Part shown: piece after piece, positions 12,722-24,713 of the stretch
Position numbering within the stretch: position 1 is the first letter of the stretch
Layout of the letters: each line of letters starts with the position of its first letter
DNA from: Pilatotrama ljubarskyi
Lineage: Eukaryota > Basidiomycota > Agaricomycetes > Polyporales > Polyporaceae
Length of the DNA stretch: 64,000 nt
Direction of reading: 5' to 3'
NCBI GenBank assembly: GCA_022385805.1
Contig: MU277690.1
Span: forward strand, 86,404 to 150,403
Position numbers and translations under genes: made by a program
Notes under the pieces: model-generated
What the model saw: only the letters and a program-made list of their open reading frames with translations
Databases searched by the model: none
Told to the model about the DNA's origin: nothing

Positions 12722-13273
12722 GACATCCACCTCGGTCCTAACAGCTTGTATACGGGCGTTGTGCGGTGTCTGTATGCCTCTGCCCAACTACTTCACCTGA
12801 GCCTCGTCCATGCCCTCGTCAGAACATTCGCGATCTCCTTACGGCAAGGTGGGTCCGTCGTCTGAGAGACTCCGACTCGCTTCGACGCTACAGTATGTGG
12901 GTCCAACGGCCCATGGTTATAGGCCAAGCCCGCTCCAACTCCCACTCTCCATGATCTCCGCTACACTACCCAACGTCATCTTGCGATCACCGCCTTTCAC
13001 ATCTCGTCACTCCTAGGAGATGGAGGCGGCCTTTGCTTCTTATAGTAGGTATCTTACTGCAAGTGGTAAGTGTAGTGTACTGACCGATGCTCTGACCCAC
13101 CGTGACGTCGAGATGAAGTCAACAGTCGGGTTGCGAGTCGGCCGTTGCGGAGACCTGGTCCTGTACTGGTATATATAGCGTCTGAGTTTATGAGACCCGC
13201 CCTAACTCGCACATCGAACCTATCTTTGCCAGACGCTATCACATACGCACCGTCCTCTCAATCCTCATTCGCA
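12722..13273. other. Intergenic region upstream of the small unknown gene
   Basis: No coding region recognised. The right end holds a strong TATA sequence for the following gene. Confidence 0.45.
13170..13178 (+). promoter_or_regulatory. TATA box
   Basis: TATATATAG lies 96 bp before the ATG of the small protein gene at 13274. It is a good match to a canonical TATA element. Confidence 0.55.
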
Positions 13274-13749
13274 ATGGTCAACCAGTCGCGCGGCCCTTAC
13301 AACATGCCCCCGGCCAACCGGGACGTCGATGACCTGACGTACAACCCTCAGGCCGACGCACGCCCTGACAACGCGCCGTTCGACGACAACACCGACCCCG
13401 GCACGCAGCCGGTTGGTGCTCGTGGTGCGGACAACCAACCCACTTACCGCGACTACAAGAAGGAGGATATGGAGACCGAGCGGTCAGAACAGACTGGCCA
13501 GATCCCGAGATGTGAGTGCCAATATTACTGTCATGCGTCTGGGCATAGCACGTACTGACATCATCTCCAGCCGAGGTCGATGAGCTCCTGTCGTCCACTT
13601 CTCCGGAGGAGAGGGACGTTTCTGGACGCACGCGCGGCAAGAAGGTCGACGCGTTCAAGCAAGAACGCGACGTCGACCGATTCCTTGACGAAACCGGCAT
13701 CAGCAGTGCTGAGCAGGATGTCGAGATCGGCCGCGCTACCGGTCGGTAG
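13274..13749 (+). CDS. Small hydrophilic protein of unknown function
   Basis: Two exons (13274-13511, 13571-13749) joined by a GT-AG intron give 138 residues. The N-terminal half is Asn/Pro/Asp-rich and disorder-like (MVNQSRGPYNMPPANRDVDD, APFDDNTDPGTQPVGARGAD). The second half is charged and probably helical (KKVDAFKQERDVDRFLDETG). There is no signal peptide or membrane segment, and no family was recognised. The TATA box, canonical intron and clean stop make it a likely real gene. Its strong promoter and hydrophilic, disordered composition would suit a stress-type protein, but that is only a guess. Confidence 0.7.
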
Positions 13750-14630
13750 AGAGTTCGCAATTGCAAGGATGTCAGCAGAAGTGTGGTCCTTGGGATTGTA
13801 TTTGTATCTCCGACTCTGTAATATTGAATCCGATTTGTTGGGCACTGTCCACGTTCTGGTGATTATGGGCCTTCCACGTTCGAAGCTGGCTTGTGCGCAA
13901 GCGTCTCCGAACGTGTGTTGGGACATCTGCTGGGCACGCCGTGTAAGCGTAAGTGAGTGTCAGAGCGTCACGCGTCAGCAATGGATGCGTTCTCCAGACA
14001 TATTCCTGTAGAACCTTTGACAGGGGGGCCTTTACGGACGCGCCGAGCACTGGTTCACACATGCCTGGACGAGCGACATTCTCATCTGTCAGCAATAGTA
14101 TCGGCATTTTCGAGCGGGGACTCGCCATGGACCTGAGACGGCATTGCGGAGGCCGGCTGCCGTCATTCACTGAAGTAAACAGAACGCGCACCGAGAAGTG
14201 TGGATGGTGCGCGATAACATGGTGCTGCACCCTGCACGCATGGATTGACTTATCGTCGCTTTCTATTATGATCAGCAACGGAGAGTGGTACTCAGGCAGA
14301 TTGCGAGGAGCACAGGAACGGGGTTCGCGGAAGAGCAGTGCCTGCTCGGAGAGTTGTACATATCAGTACTCAGTATTTAGTGTCCGGTAAGGATAATTAC
14401 AGTGGGTATAATCTGCGACAAGCTTCCGTTGAAAGCCGGAGTATAGACGACGATCTATTGAAGCAGGCGTCCCGAACCGCCCGGCGCGCCACCGCGTCAA
14501 GTGCCAGGAAATCGAACCGGGCGCACTCAACGCCTCCCTCTTCCTGCACTCACCTCCTGTCGCTGCGCAGCCCTCTCTCGCTTTCTCGCCCTCGCGCCCG
14601 TCACGCTCGCCATCCAGCCGTCATCTTGTG
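13750..14630. other. Intergenic region, nothing recognised
   Basis: About 880 bp without a supportable gene on either strand. It includes the sirtuin promoter at its right end. Confidence 0.45.
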
Positions 14631-17477
14631 ATGACGGCGTTCCTCCCGCTGGACGCGGCCGGGCCATTCCCGCCGTCGCCGTCGTTTCTCGTGCCCACGC
14701 CCGACCCCGCCAGCCATGTGAAGCGGGTCATCAAGACCATCCTCAAGGCGCGCCGCATTGCGGTTGTATGCGGTCGGTGGCGATCAATGGCTCTGAGATG
14801 CTGCCATGCTAATTTGTACGAGTACGATAGGTGCGGGTATCTCTGTCCAGGCCGGCATACCAGACTTCAGGTCTTCGGAGGGGCTTTTCCAGACACTGAA
14901 GAAGGACCACCCCACGTTGAGTTCTGGCAAGGACCTCTTCGACGCATCGGTCTTCAACGTGAGTCTGCGCTCTGAACCTCCCCATCTGCGTCGGCAGCCT
15001 AGGACGTAATGGTGTCCAGGCGGTGCTCTCTTGGCGACGACGCTGCGCGTAGACCCTTCGTGACCTTGTCTCTTCTTACTGGATGGGTTGAACAATGCTA
15101 CGAATCCGATCGAATCCTCGCGGGGGAGAGACTGCTCGTCAAAATTGGGCGGCACAGTGCAGCGTTTCGCCCGCCCGTGTTGCGCATGGTGTATGGAGAG
15201 CGTGGCGGGGCCTCTTTTCGGCCGTCGCGATTGACTGGTACATCAGTGAGAGTGCCTCTTTTCAATGTAGCCGTTCCCAACGAATCCCTGGCATGCTCTC
15301 GCTACGGGTGTAGCTAACGGTTGCTCTGGCATTGCGATGGTCATGACTATATGCGCTATATGCGTGCTTCGCTGTTCGCTTCCATTCGATACAACATTGC
15401 TCCTTCTATCCTGGGCTTTCGTTGCTCTCAGGGGCTCGCTCTTCCCGCTCTCTTGCTCCGCATCGGGCGCGTACTCACTCATTCACCCTGTTCGCAGTCG
15501 GAAGAGACGACTTCACTCTTCTGTCAAATGATCGCCCAACTGTCTAAGCTCTCGGACGCTGCGGAACCCACTCCATTCCATCGTTTTCTACGTGTCCTGG
15601 ACGAACGCAGGCGTCTTCTCCGAGTGTACACGCAGAATATCGACGCCCTAGAAGAGAAGTCTGGCCTCACCTTTGGTGTCCCGGAGCTCGAAGATAGGCG
15701 TTACGGGCCACGAGCATCGAGAGGAAAGGCTGGCCCTGCCATTGTTACTCCTCCGGAGGAGCCATCAACGGCTCGTCTGCCCTCACCACCTGCGGAAACG
15801 CCGAAGTGCATTCCGCTCCACGGCACTTTACAGTTGATGCACTGTCAGACGTGCAGACACTCGTACCCTCTACGCAACTACATCGATTCCCTGACCTCCG
15901 GTACTCCCCCTATATGCCCGCAGTGCGCTGCCCTCGAGGAGACCCGACAACTCGTGGGCAAGCGTTCGAGAGGAGTGGGGCGACTACGGCCGAGCGTCGT
16001 TCTGTACAACGAAGACCACAAGAACGGCGAGGAGGTAGGCAACGTCGTGCGGAAGGATCTGATCGGCAGCTCGAAGGGCAAGGGACGTGCCGGAGCGGAC
16101 CTCCTTCTGGTCGTGGGCACCAGCCTACGCGTCCCGGGAACGAAGCGCATCGTGCGCGAATTTTCCAAAGCCGTTCGCTCGCGATACGCTGCACTAAATG
16201 CGCCCAGTGAGGAAGCGTCGACGTCCTCCCACGGCCTCGCGACTCCCACGCCGTCTCCGCGCCGCTCGCCCGCCGAGGAAGAGGAGCCCCCGGTGCGGAC
16301 TATCTATCTCAACCTCGACTTCCCGGTGCCAACGAGAGAATGGGAGGGCGTCTTTGACGTGTGGATAAGGGGGGACGCACAGAGCTTTGCGCAGATGGTC
16401 CACGATGAGCTCGAGAGGGAGGAGCAGGCGAAGGAGGCTGCGCAGGAGCGAAGGAGAAGGAGAGAGGAGGCTGCAGCGGAGATGGCCAAGCAGGCAGAGG
16501 AAAGGGAGAAGGCGGAGGTGGTCCAAGCCGCCCAAGGTCCCTCCCCTGTGAAGAAGGGCAAGAAGCGCAAAGAGCAGTCACACTCGGAAAACGATGGTCA
16601 ATCTCACCCCGCAAAGAAGCGCAAGACAGGTGCCCCACCTCTATCACCCGTTTCTCCTGCGAAGAAAGCACGGAAGGAGAAGGCGAAGCAGCAGAAGCAG
16701 CAGAGACAGGATGTTAATAGCATCCCCAGCCCTCCTGTGTCGCGCGATGACACGAAGCGTCTCACTATCAAGTTACCACCGCGTTCGCAATTCATGGCTG
16801 AGGTAGTGATTGAGCGGCCTCCGCCTTCCCGTCCACCTGTTGATCCACAACCACCGTCATCCCCTCTCTCCTCACCACCTGCCTCGGAAGTGGACGTTGC
16901 CTGTCCTCCCCTTCGGTCACAGGCCTGTAGTACGGCCTTTGAGCCGTCGTCGCCTCTTTCTAGCCCTCCACACTCAGTACACCTGTCATCGCCGTACGAC
17001 ATGTCTCGCGTGAGCAGGAGCTTGACTCAGATCTCCTCCCCGCTATCCTCTCCACCTTCGTCCATCCATCTGCCCTCTCCTCCTCGGATATCCCGCACTA
17101 TCAGTGGAAACACGCAACTCTCTTCCCCTCTCTCCTCTGTGCCTTCTTCGCCATATCGTGAGGAGCCTCCTCCATCCCTTGGTGCGGCCTCTCCCTATCG
17201 CAAGGACATGTCGCCGCCGGTGACGCCTTCTCCTTTACGTAGAAAGGGAGCCGCGAGCAGGACGGGAAGCATGATTGGCGGTTGGCTCGGGAAGAAACCG
17301 GGGATGAGGTCATTTCCTGCATACGAATACCGACCGGCAGCGCCGGCGGACGATGATGTTGACATTCTCGGGTTCAGCGACGAGGAATCCAACGTGCCTC
17401 CTTCGGAGAGCCGTCTCCCAGAGTCATACGTACGAACCATACCGCCATCGTCTCGCCGGCGCGGACGTGTACGATGA
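14631..17477 (+). CDS. Sir2-family NAD-dependent deacetylase (Hst3/Hst4-like) with long C-terminal tail
   Basis: The ATG at 14631 opens MTAFLPLDAAGP. Exons 1 and 2 join to form the NAD-binding motif VVCGAGISVQAGIPDFRSSE. The last exon continues with YTQNIDALEEKSGL, the catalytic-His segment IPLHGTLQL, and two Cys pairs for zinc (CQTC...CPQC). Then come VVLYNEDH and the second NAD motif LLLVVGTSLRVPG. The domain layout fits fungal Hst3/Hst4 sirtuins, which deacetylate histone H3 K56. Beyond the catalytic domain is a tail of about 370 residues. It holds a charged coiled-coil-like stretch (about 16390-16530), Lys-rich possible nuclear signals (KKGKKRK, AKKRK) and many SSPLSSPP repeats. The second intron is 539 nt (14959-15497), unusually long for this window. 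Confidence 0.9.
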
Positions 17478-17872
17478 AGGACTTCCTTGTCCCGCTGACT
17501 GCATAGCCGCACTACGCCATCCCTGGTGTAGCGGCGCCAACATATCTATCCCGCAAGTATATATTCTCATTGCCGACGTGACTTATTGCCTATTTGTACG
17601 ATAAGGAGTACGATACAAGCAGCAGGCATACTTTGCTCGCCCCCTTCGGCCGCGTACTGGACATTTGTTAGAAGTACGTGATCCGCATAATACACACCCG
17701 GGTGCCCGTCTTCCGTCAGCGTTTGTGCTCCCTAGCGGGACGTCCAAGCTCGTGGTCGCTCGAAGCTCCTGAGGGAAGCAGTATGGTGCCAGGTCAACTG
17801 CATATTCAACGGCACAGATGCTACAATACACAACCCCGCCAGCGCATCCGAAGCACAACCCCCCGCGATTTT
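17478..17872. other. Convergent 3' flanks of sirtuin and P450 copy A
   Basis: No gene seen between the two stop codons. Confidence 0.5.
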
Positions 17873-20296
17873 CTACTCGTCGTGCTTGTAGAGACCGACC
17901 CTCATGGGGAGGGAAGCCGTCTCACCTGTTCGTCCGACGGAAGGGTATCGTACGCCGCTCAAATTCCATACGATTGGCTTGTCCGAGAGCTCGAACGTGA
18001 ACTTGGCGAGCAGGAGTGAGAGTATGACCTCTGGCGCAGAAGTCAGTTGCTGATGTCAGGGAAGCGCCACGGCCGCCCAGCTATATCTCACTCATCTCGA
18101 GCTGCGAAAACTTGAAGCCGCTGTGACGAGGAAGTGGTTAGTACACCATCGCGCTCGGTAGCTCACTGAACGAGTGGCTTTACGAACATGCAGGCGCGGC
18201 CACCGGCCAGGAAGGTCATCCTGTAGCACGTAGTGGTCGTCAGCCTGCGGGCCCACTACTCGCAGCACAATGTTGTCAAAGCTCACAGATTCGAGTACAC
18301 GCCGGGGATCTTCGCATCGGTAACGGTGGCGGGGAGCGGGGCTAGCCAGCGCTCGGGCTTCCACTCGTATGCGTCTTCACCCCAGAGAGCCTTGTTACGG
18401 TTGCAGTTCATGAGCCCTGCGACAATTGTAGTGTTCTTAGGGACTAGAATCTCGTGGATCATCGATCCATCCAAGCCTTTGATGGGTTCTGACAGGGGAA
18501 GAACGACATCTTTGCGGGCCCTAAGGAGCAGTTCAGCGCGCTCAAACTTCAAGGTGTCTTGTAGGGAGGAGAAATGGCGTACTCTCGAAACACTTGGGTA
18601 AGAGGAGCATAGCTGCAGAAGGGGGTTGTCATGAGTGCACAGCGTGTAAGAGGAACTGCGAAATGTCTCACACTCTCAACGTCTCGCGACAGACCGCTTC
18701 GAGGTATGGTAGACTCATGAGAGTGTCGAAGTCGATATCCTTGTCTGCCCCGGCCTGTATGATCTCCGCACGGAGCTTCTCCTGGACTTCAGGACGCTCA
18801 GCTAAACATGTCAGTGTGATAGAGAGAGCATTGGAGGTTGTGTCTACAGCGGCCATGATAAGAGTGCTGTTCAGCGAGTAGTAATCGGGTCAGATGCTTC
18901 GGGCAAACTAGGTATATGATTCTCGTGACGAACCTGATTTGACCTATCAGCTCCTCCTCGTCGAGCCTATTCTCTCCTTGTGTTTCCACATTGGCTTTCA
19001 CTGTTCATTGCTTTATCATCAGCGAGAGACAGAGCGTCACGCTTCCATACGCACATAGGATACTCATAATGTCCTTTCCTCCACCAATCTGCCTGGAGAC
19101 GGCCTCGTCGCCCTCCTCGAGAGCACGCTTCTTGGCTGTGTAAATGGCAGTCGCACGGGCCCAAGAAATATCCGAAAACTTGACCAGTTCCCTCACGCCA
19201 TCATGGGGGAAAAGCCTGAGCATCGCGCGTCCTATGCCGGCAAAGCGGATTGTCGGCAAATATGGCAACATTCTCCTGGGCAGGCCGGCGTGTCCGATGG
19301 CAAGACTGTCGAGGATAATTCATCGTAGGTTGCCTCTGCAAGGCAACAGTAGCATTATTGAACGTACCCAAAGCTCTTCAGAGCGGTCGCGTACTCCGCT
19401 GGCTCGTCTCCTACGAGGGGGTCGAAGGAATATCCGAGCCCTGCCTGACCTATTATTTCTAGAGCAGTACGGCCAGCCCATGTTGCCATGTCTAGCTCAG
19501 CTGGGCCTTCTTGGACTCTCACCCCGATAGCTTGTACAAGCTACTGCACCCGTATGAGACAACACAGTTCTATATTTGACTAGGTATGCGCACCAGGCGT
19601 CCGACATCATAGACAATCGGGCTCATGTGTCGCATATGTTTGAGTGAGAATACTGGGTTGAGCATCTTCCGCTGCTTCTTGTGGTGGTCACCTAGATAGT
19701 TTGCATGTGCGCATGAGATCCATCCAGCGTGAGGGACGCAACACGCGATCCACTCACCAAGCGTAGCAAGAAGGCCCTTTCCGAAGACGAGTTCATGAGT
19801 CCTGCTTGGTGTTGAGGTTCAAAAGCTTCGATGCCGTCATACAAAGACTTACATCGAGAAAAACCGCGCTTCCTCGTATATGTACTGGTCTTTCACCAAG
19901 ATCTGGTGGAGGGCCGCGGGGTCGGTAACGTATAAGATCCTGGCCTTTACCGAAGCCATCAGCATCGACATCGTGGACGCGAGGTCAACGGCCACCGTGA
20001 CAACACTTACGCCCAACGGTCCTCGTAACCTCACTATGCCGGGGAAGTTTTCCACCAAGAGGTCGTGGAATGGCCAGGAGTCCAATGCAATCAGGTCTTT
20101 GAGATTCCCTGGAGATCGGCCCTTGAGTGCGACGACGACGATGGAGTTCGAACTGCGACGCACCGTAGATGAATGAGCTCCACGAAGGTCCAGGGATATT
20201 GTCTAGGGGGGATCGCACGACGAGGGTCTGGACGATGATCCATACTAGCCATGTCGAGGCGCAGACGAACACTGCTTGCAAAAGGGAGTGGACCAT
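17873..20296 (-). CDS. Cytochrome P450 monooxygenase (copy A)
   Basis: The N-terminal anchor MVHSLLQAVFVCASTWLVWI is followed by the proline hinge NIPGPSWSSFIYG. Further exons give HQILVKDQYIYEEARFF, MLNPVFSLKHMRHM and QAGLGYSFDPLVGDEPAEYA. The I-helix MAAVDTTSNALS follows, then the ExxR helix EAVCRETLRV and the PERW region YEWKPERWLAPLP. The haem-ligand motif MTFLAGGRACIGFKFSQLEM is completed across an intron. The CDS ends VGLYKHDE-stop. All the motifs needed for a working ER-bound P450 are present and in frame when the short introns are removed. A CTATAAAG box lies about 125 bp upstream (near 20418-20425). It is a paralogue of the gene at 21132-23512 and of the pseudogene at about 4 kb. The substrate cannot be deduced. 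Confidence 0.92.
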
Positions 20297-21131
20297 GGAT
20301 ATATCACGGTGGTGACGAGGGGTCAGTATGCGGTGCTTAGATGGTACTGCGTGGTATATGGTGAAGGAACCTGGTTTGGAGAAGGTCGGACATTCGATGC
20401 TTGAAAGGACAGTCCGACTTTATAGATATGAGATGGATGACGAGAGTGTACCTGGAACGTTTTGACAGCGTCACTGCTGGAGAATAGCAGGAGGTCATAG
20501 GATACATTTGTGCGCTATGAGTCGCTGGGTGCCGGTCCCGCTCGCAGCACACTACTCGCAGTCAGGGTTCCGTAAGGCGGTTTGTAGCCCCGGAGTGATC
20601 GGATTCCTACTATTGCCCACCGACCTGAAGCGGGAAACCTATACTACGTCTGAGTCAGTGCCAACGAACAAGACGAGGTGGGTGTACAACATACGGATGA
20701 ATAAGCTTGGGCTCAGGCTGCTCTCCGGATCTAGGAAGCACGCAGCAGACACTCTCACAGCCCGACTGCCATAAGAAGAGGCGCACCACTGACGTACTGT
20801 GATAAGGTTCGAGTTTGACTGGCAGCGGAGGTCACTGGAGATGCTATTATGCTTTCGATCGCAACGCCATCGTTGAGCTGTCAAACGTGGACCATCATGC
20901 ATCGCCTTCCGCCATATTCCCGGCTCGTGCACGGCTCATGTGGTTGATGTAGCACTCTACAAGGGGGCGGAACCTATTGCATTTGCGACTCGAGGAAGAG
21001 TACACACACCTCTTCCATGGGGTTCACGGTTCACGGATACAAGGCTCTCCCCAACTGAAGTACAGCATCATACTTCATCGCAGACCTCGGATAGCTCAGT
21101 GGTGACGAACAGGCACGAGAGCAGCGCTCGG
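20297..21131. other. Intergenic between the two P450 copies
   Basis: It holds the copy A promoter, with a TATA-like box near 20418-20425, and the copy B 3' flank. Part of the 3' flank (about 21060-21131) resembles sequence following the P450 pseudogene at 4720-4790. Confidence 0.5.
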
Positions 21132-23512
21132 CTAGCCCGCAGTAGGCTTGTAAAGGCCAACCTTCATGGGCAGCGCTGCTCTGCCGCCGACTTTCCCGAC
21201 GGAGGGATATCGAACGACCCCCATGTTCCAGACGATTGCTTCTCCGGTCTTCTCGAAGGTGAACTTGGGGAGTAGGACGGACAAGATGACCTCTGTGACC
21301 ACGTTAGGCGGGCTCAGTCCCTTGACTAATGTCAAACTCACTCATCTCGAGCTCTGCGAACTTGAAGCCGCTGTGGGAGAATCTGAGTCAGAACAAGCGT
21401 GAATTCGTGAACAGCGAACAAGACAAACATGCAGGCGCGCGCTCCACCTAAGAATGTCATCCTGGAGGTCATATGAGCTGCCGTACTCGAACTCAACAGT
21501 TTAGACTCACAGGTTTGAGTACACGCCGGGTATCCTCGCTTCTGTCACGGTGCTGGGCAGCGGAGAGAGCCAACGCTCAGGCTTCCACTCGTACGCATCT
21601 TCTCCCCATATGGCCTTATTGCGATTACAGTTGAGGAGACCTACGACGACCGTAGTATTCTTCGGCACGAAGATTTCATGAATCATCGTCCCGTCGAGGC
21701 CCATGATAGATTCCGCAAGCGGGAGGACCACGTCCTTGCGGACCCTGCAGTCACTGTCAGTCCACGCAGCCAGGAACGCGCCAGAGCCCAAGCCACATAC
21801 TCTCGAAACACCTGGGTGGCCGGGGCGTTGCTGCGTCGTATATGTCAGGTGGTGAGAAGTCTCTTATAATAGCTACCGGAACTTACATCCGCAGTGTCTC
21901 GCGACACACCGCTTCGAGCAGCGGAAGGGCCTTAAGAGCGTCAAAGTCGAGGCCCTTGTCAGCGCCGGCTTGAATAATCTCCTCCCGCAGCTTCTGCTGT
22001 ATGTCGGGGTGCTCGGCCAGCTGCATAAGTATGAGACCGAGCGCGTTTGAGGTTGTGTCCAAAGCGGCCAAGATGACGGTGCTGGATGACGGCAACGACA
22101 GAGTGTGAGGGGCCAAACCGGATGCGAGATGCGAACGGCGAGCACGTACCTCATCTGCGCGATCAGTTCTTCTTCGGTGAGTTTGTCCTCTCCAGAGGCT
22201 TCCATGTTCGCCTTCACTAATTTGGCATCAGCGCCGTCAGTGGACGCATGAATGTCTGGCGGAACGCACGCAGGATGCTCATGATGTCCTTGCCGTCGCC
22301 TATCTGCTGGGCCACAGCAGCATCTCCTCGCTCAAGCGCCTTCTTCTTCTCCGAGTATATCGCCGTGGAGCGCGACCACATGACATCTGCGATGTTCACC
22401 AAGGCCTTGACGCCCTCATGCGGGAAGATACTGAGGAGCCTGTGCCCTATGCCAGCGATGCGGACGGTGGGCAGATAAGGCAGGAAGCGTCTAGGGATCG
22501 CAGATTTGCCGATCGCGAAGCTATTTGCGATGTGAGAGTCCGTGGGACGGATGGCAGCATGCAAGCGAAGGCGAAATATACCTGAACGTCTTGAGAGCCA
22601 CGGCGTATTCGTCCGGCTTGTCGCGGACGAGCGGGTCAAACGAGTACCCCAGCCCGGCCTGGCCCATGATCTCCAGAGAAGTGCGACCCAACCAAGCGCT
22701 CATGTCCATCTCAGTCGGGCCGTCGCAGAGTCGAGTCTCCATGGCTTGAATGAGCTTGGGAGAAACATCATAAGCTCATCGTGTGAGAAGAAAAGGAGGG
22801 ATAAAGACATACAAGGCGAGAGACATCGTAGAAAATGGGTATCATGTGCCGCATGTGTCTCGGCGAGAAGACTGGGTTGAGCATCTTGCGTTGCTTCCGG
22901 TGATGATCACCTACGAAGACCGATCAGCATATGGTCAGGCAGGGTTCTAAGCCGCACTGACCCATAGTGGCGAGTAGGCCCTTACCGAATACTAGCTCGT
23001 TGCCTCTATCGGGTGATGTTGGTGTTGGGTCAGGAGAATGCGTGTTCAAAATGGGTTATACACGTACTTGATAAAGTATCGTCCTTCTTCGTAGATGTAC
23101 TGGTCCTTCACCAGTATTTGATGCAGTGCCCTTGGCTCAAAGACGTACAGAAGCCTGGCCTGGGGATATACCGACAAACCACCGGTCAGAGAGCGCAGTC
23201 CATAACGTGATGCGAGACTCACACCCAAGGGACCCCGGAGGGTTGCTATTCCCGGGTAGTTCTCGACGATGTGTTGGTGAAAGCTCCAGGAATCCAAAGC
23301 GACGAGCTGCCGAAGGTTGCCTGATTGTTTGCTCAGTAAGCATGGGGATTTCGTAGACAGCGATGAACAGCAGACGAACCGTAGAGGAAGGACTTCGACG
23401 GTGGGCCGGGAATGTTGTCCAGAGGCGACTTACGTATCCACTGGCAGAAGAATTTCCAGAGGATCCATGTCGCGCCGGAGATGACAATGGCTTGCAACAG
23501 AGATGCCAACAT
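21132..23512 (-). CDS. Cytochrome P450 monooxygenase (copy B)
   Basis: Starts MLASLLQAIVISGATWILWK with hinge NIPGPPSKSFLYG. Exons carry HQHIVENYPGIATLRGPLG, HQILVKDQYIYEEGRYF, QAGLGYSFDPLVRDKPDEYA and PYLPTVRIAGIGHRLLSIFP. These are followed by LAALDTTSNALGL (I helix), EAVCRETLRM (ExxR), YEWKPERWLSPLP, and the haem motif MTFLGGARACIGFKFAELEM split by an intron. The C-terminus is MKVGLYKPTAG-stop. TATAAG on the minus strand lies about 105 bp upstream (23615-23620). The exon-intron plan matches copy A nearly point for point, showing tandem duplication. This copy is the closer relative of the pseudogene at about 4 kb. It appears intact; the substrate is unknown. Confidence 0.92.
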
Positions 23513-24711
23513 GCTTGTTTCGCGCAGACGTCCGGTGAGGTGAGGAAGGCGGTATAGAGTCTCAGAGAGAGATATAGCGTGAACTCGAGCTGGCACGGCA
23601 GCGTCACTGCAAATCTTATACCTCCCTCGACCGCGCCGCGATCAAGAACTTCGACCGCAACCATCCGCGCAATAGCGGCCAATGTCGGCCAACTTGATCC
23701 CAAAACAGCTTCTTAGAAGCGAAGGTGAGCGTCACGGGGCATACGCAGCCTGTACATTTGGACGGCAACTCACGGATGCCTCGTTTGGACCATCGATAGC
23801 CATGGGAGTGTCGGGAGAAGACTGATACAAGATGGCTGTCGCGAACAACCCCCTCCGATTTCTCCGTGTCGGTTTCTTGAAGAAGGTATGGTAGTGACGT
23901 TCCCATGCGCTACGATGTTCTAAAATCTGCGGAGATGGTCCATAGATGAAGGAGGCCGGCTGGGCACGTGAACTACAGATAAGCCGGATTCTGTCGGGCA
24001 GACGAGGTGGGGCGGACGCTGTGAGAGCGTGTATATCGGGACTAGGACTCGCAGCCAGTAAGTGCCGCTGACCATGCTGAACTCACCATCCTCATGCTCT
24101 CGCCCTGCAGTGGCCCCAGTTCCGTCAGGATGGCATACAAGCAGCACGGTAGGTGCAGATTGCCCTCAAGTACGTGGAGTCACAAACTTGAAACCAGGGC
24201 ATGGAGTCACAAATTTGAAACCAACCATACGGCATATTTGCAGTGTCAAGCTGTCGTCCACTGCCCTCGCCCGCGATTTCATTTGTTAGCTGTTGGTTCT
24301 CAGGGTGGCGACCTGACAACAGAGAAGAAAACATGGTCAGTTCTGCTGAGTGTACGCAGGATACGGCGGCATACATATGTCCTCATTTGTTCCTGCAATC
24401 TACGAAGGGTCTTCGGTCTCTCCGGCGGAAATCTCCTGCTAAAGCTAAGAGGAACCACTGTCTTCAGCTGAACTACACACAAATTTGCGACGGTATGTCT
24501 GGCTTTGAGGTTTATGCGAACATGTTAGGAAAGGGCCAGTTTAGTTGCAGGTCTTTGAATATCTGTACTGGCATGATCACAAATCTGTAAGCGCCGCGCC
24601 GTGACGTACGGCACGAGCACGCATCTCCTTCCCCACGATCACGCGTCCCATCTGTCAATGGTCACTCACATCTGCTCTTACGTGCGTTACCACCGCTACG
24701 ATGGCCGCATC
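23513..24711. other. Intergenic region upstream of P450 copy B
   Basis: No gene was recognised in about 1.2 kb. It contains a two-copy direct repeat at 24175-24223 and ends at the left terminus of the Tc1-like element. Confidence 0.45.
24175..24223. repeat. Two-copy direct repeat, 27-bp period
   Basis: A 22-bp unit starting TGGAGTCACAAA(C/T)TTGAA occurs at 24175-24196 and 24202-24223 with one mismatch. Confidence 0.8.
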
Positions 24712-24713
24712 TA

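Noticed and set aside
14461..14530. Possible tRNA-like stretch (GTGCCAGGAAATCGAACCGGGC)
   Set aside because: A T-arm-like sequence is present but no acceptor or anticodon stem could be formed.
15321..15497. N-terminal extension of the large sirtuin reading frame (MLWHCDGHDYMRYM...)
   Set aside because: It lies inside the 539-nt intron. The catalytic domain needs exons 1-2 (GAGIS) joined at 15498, and the extension lacks any Sir2 feature.
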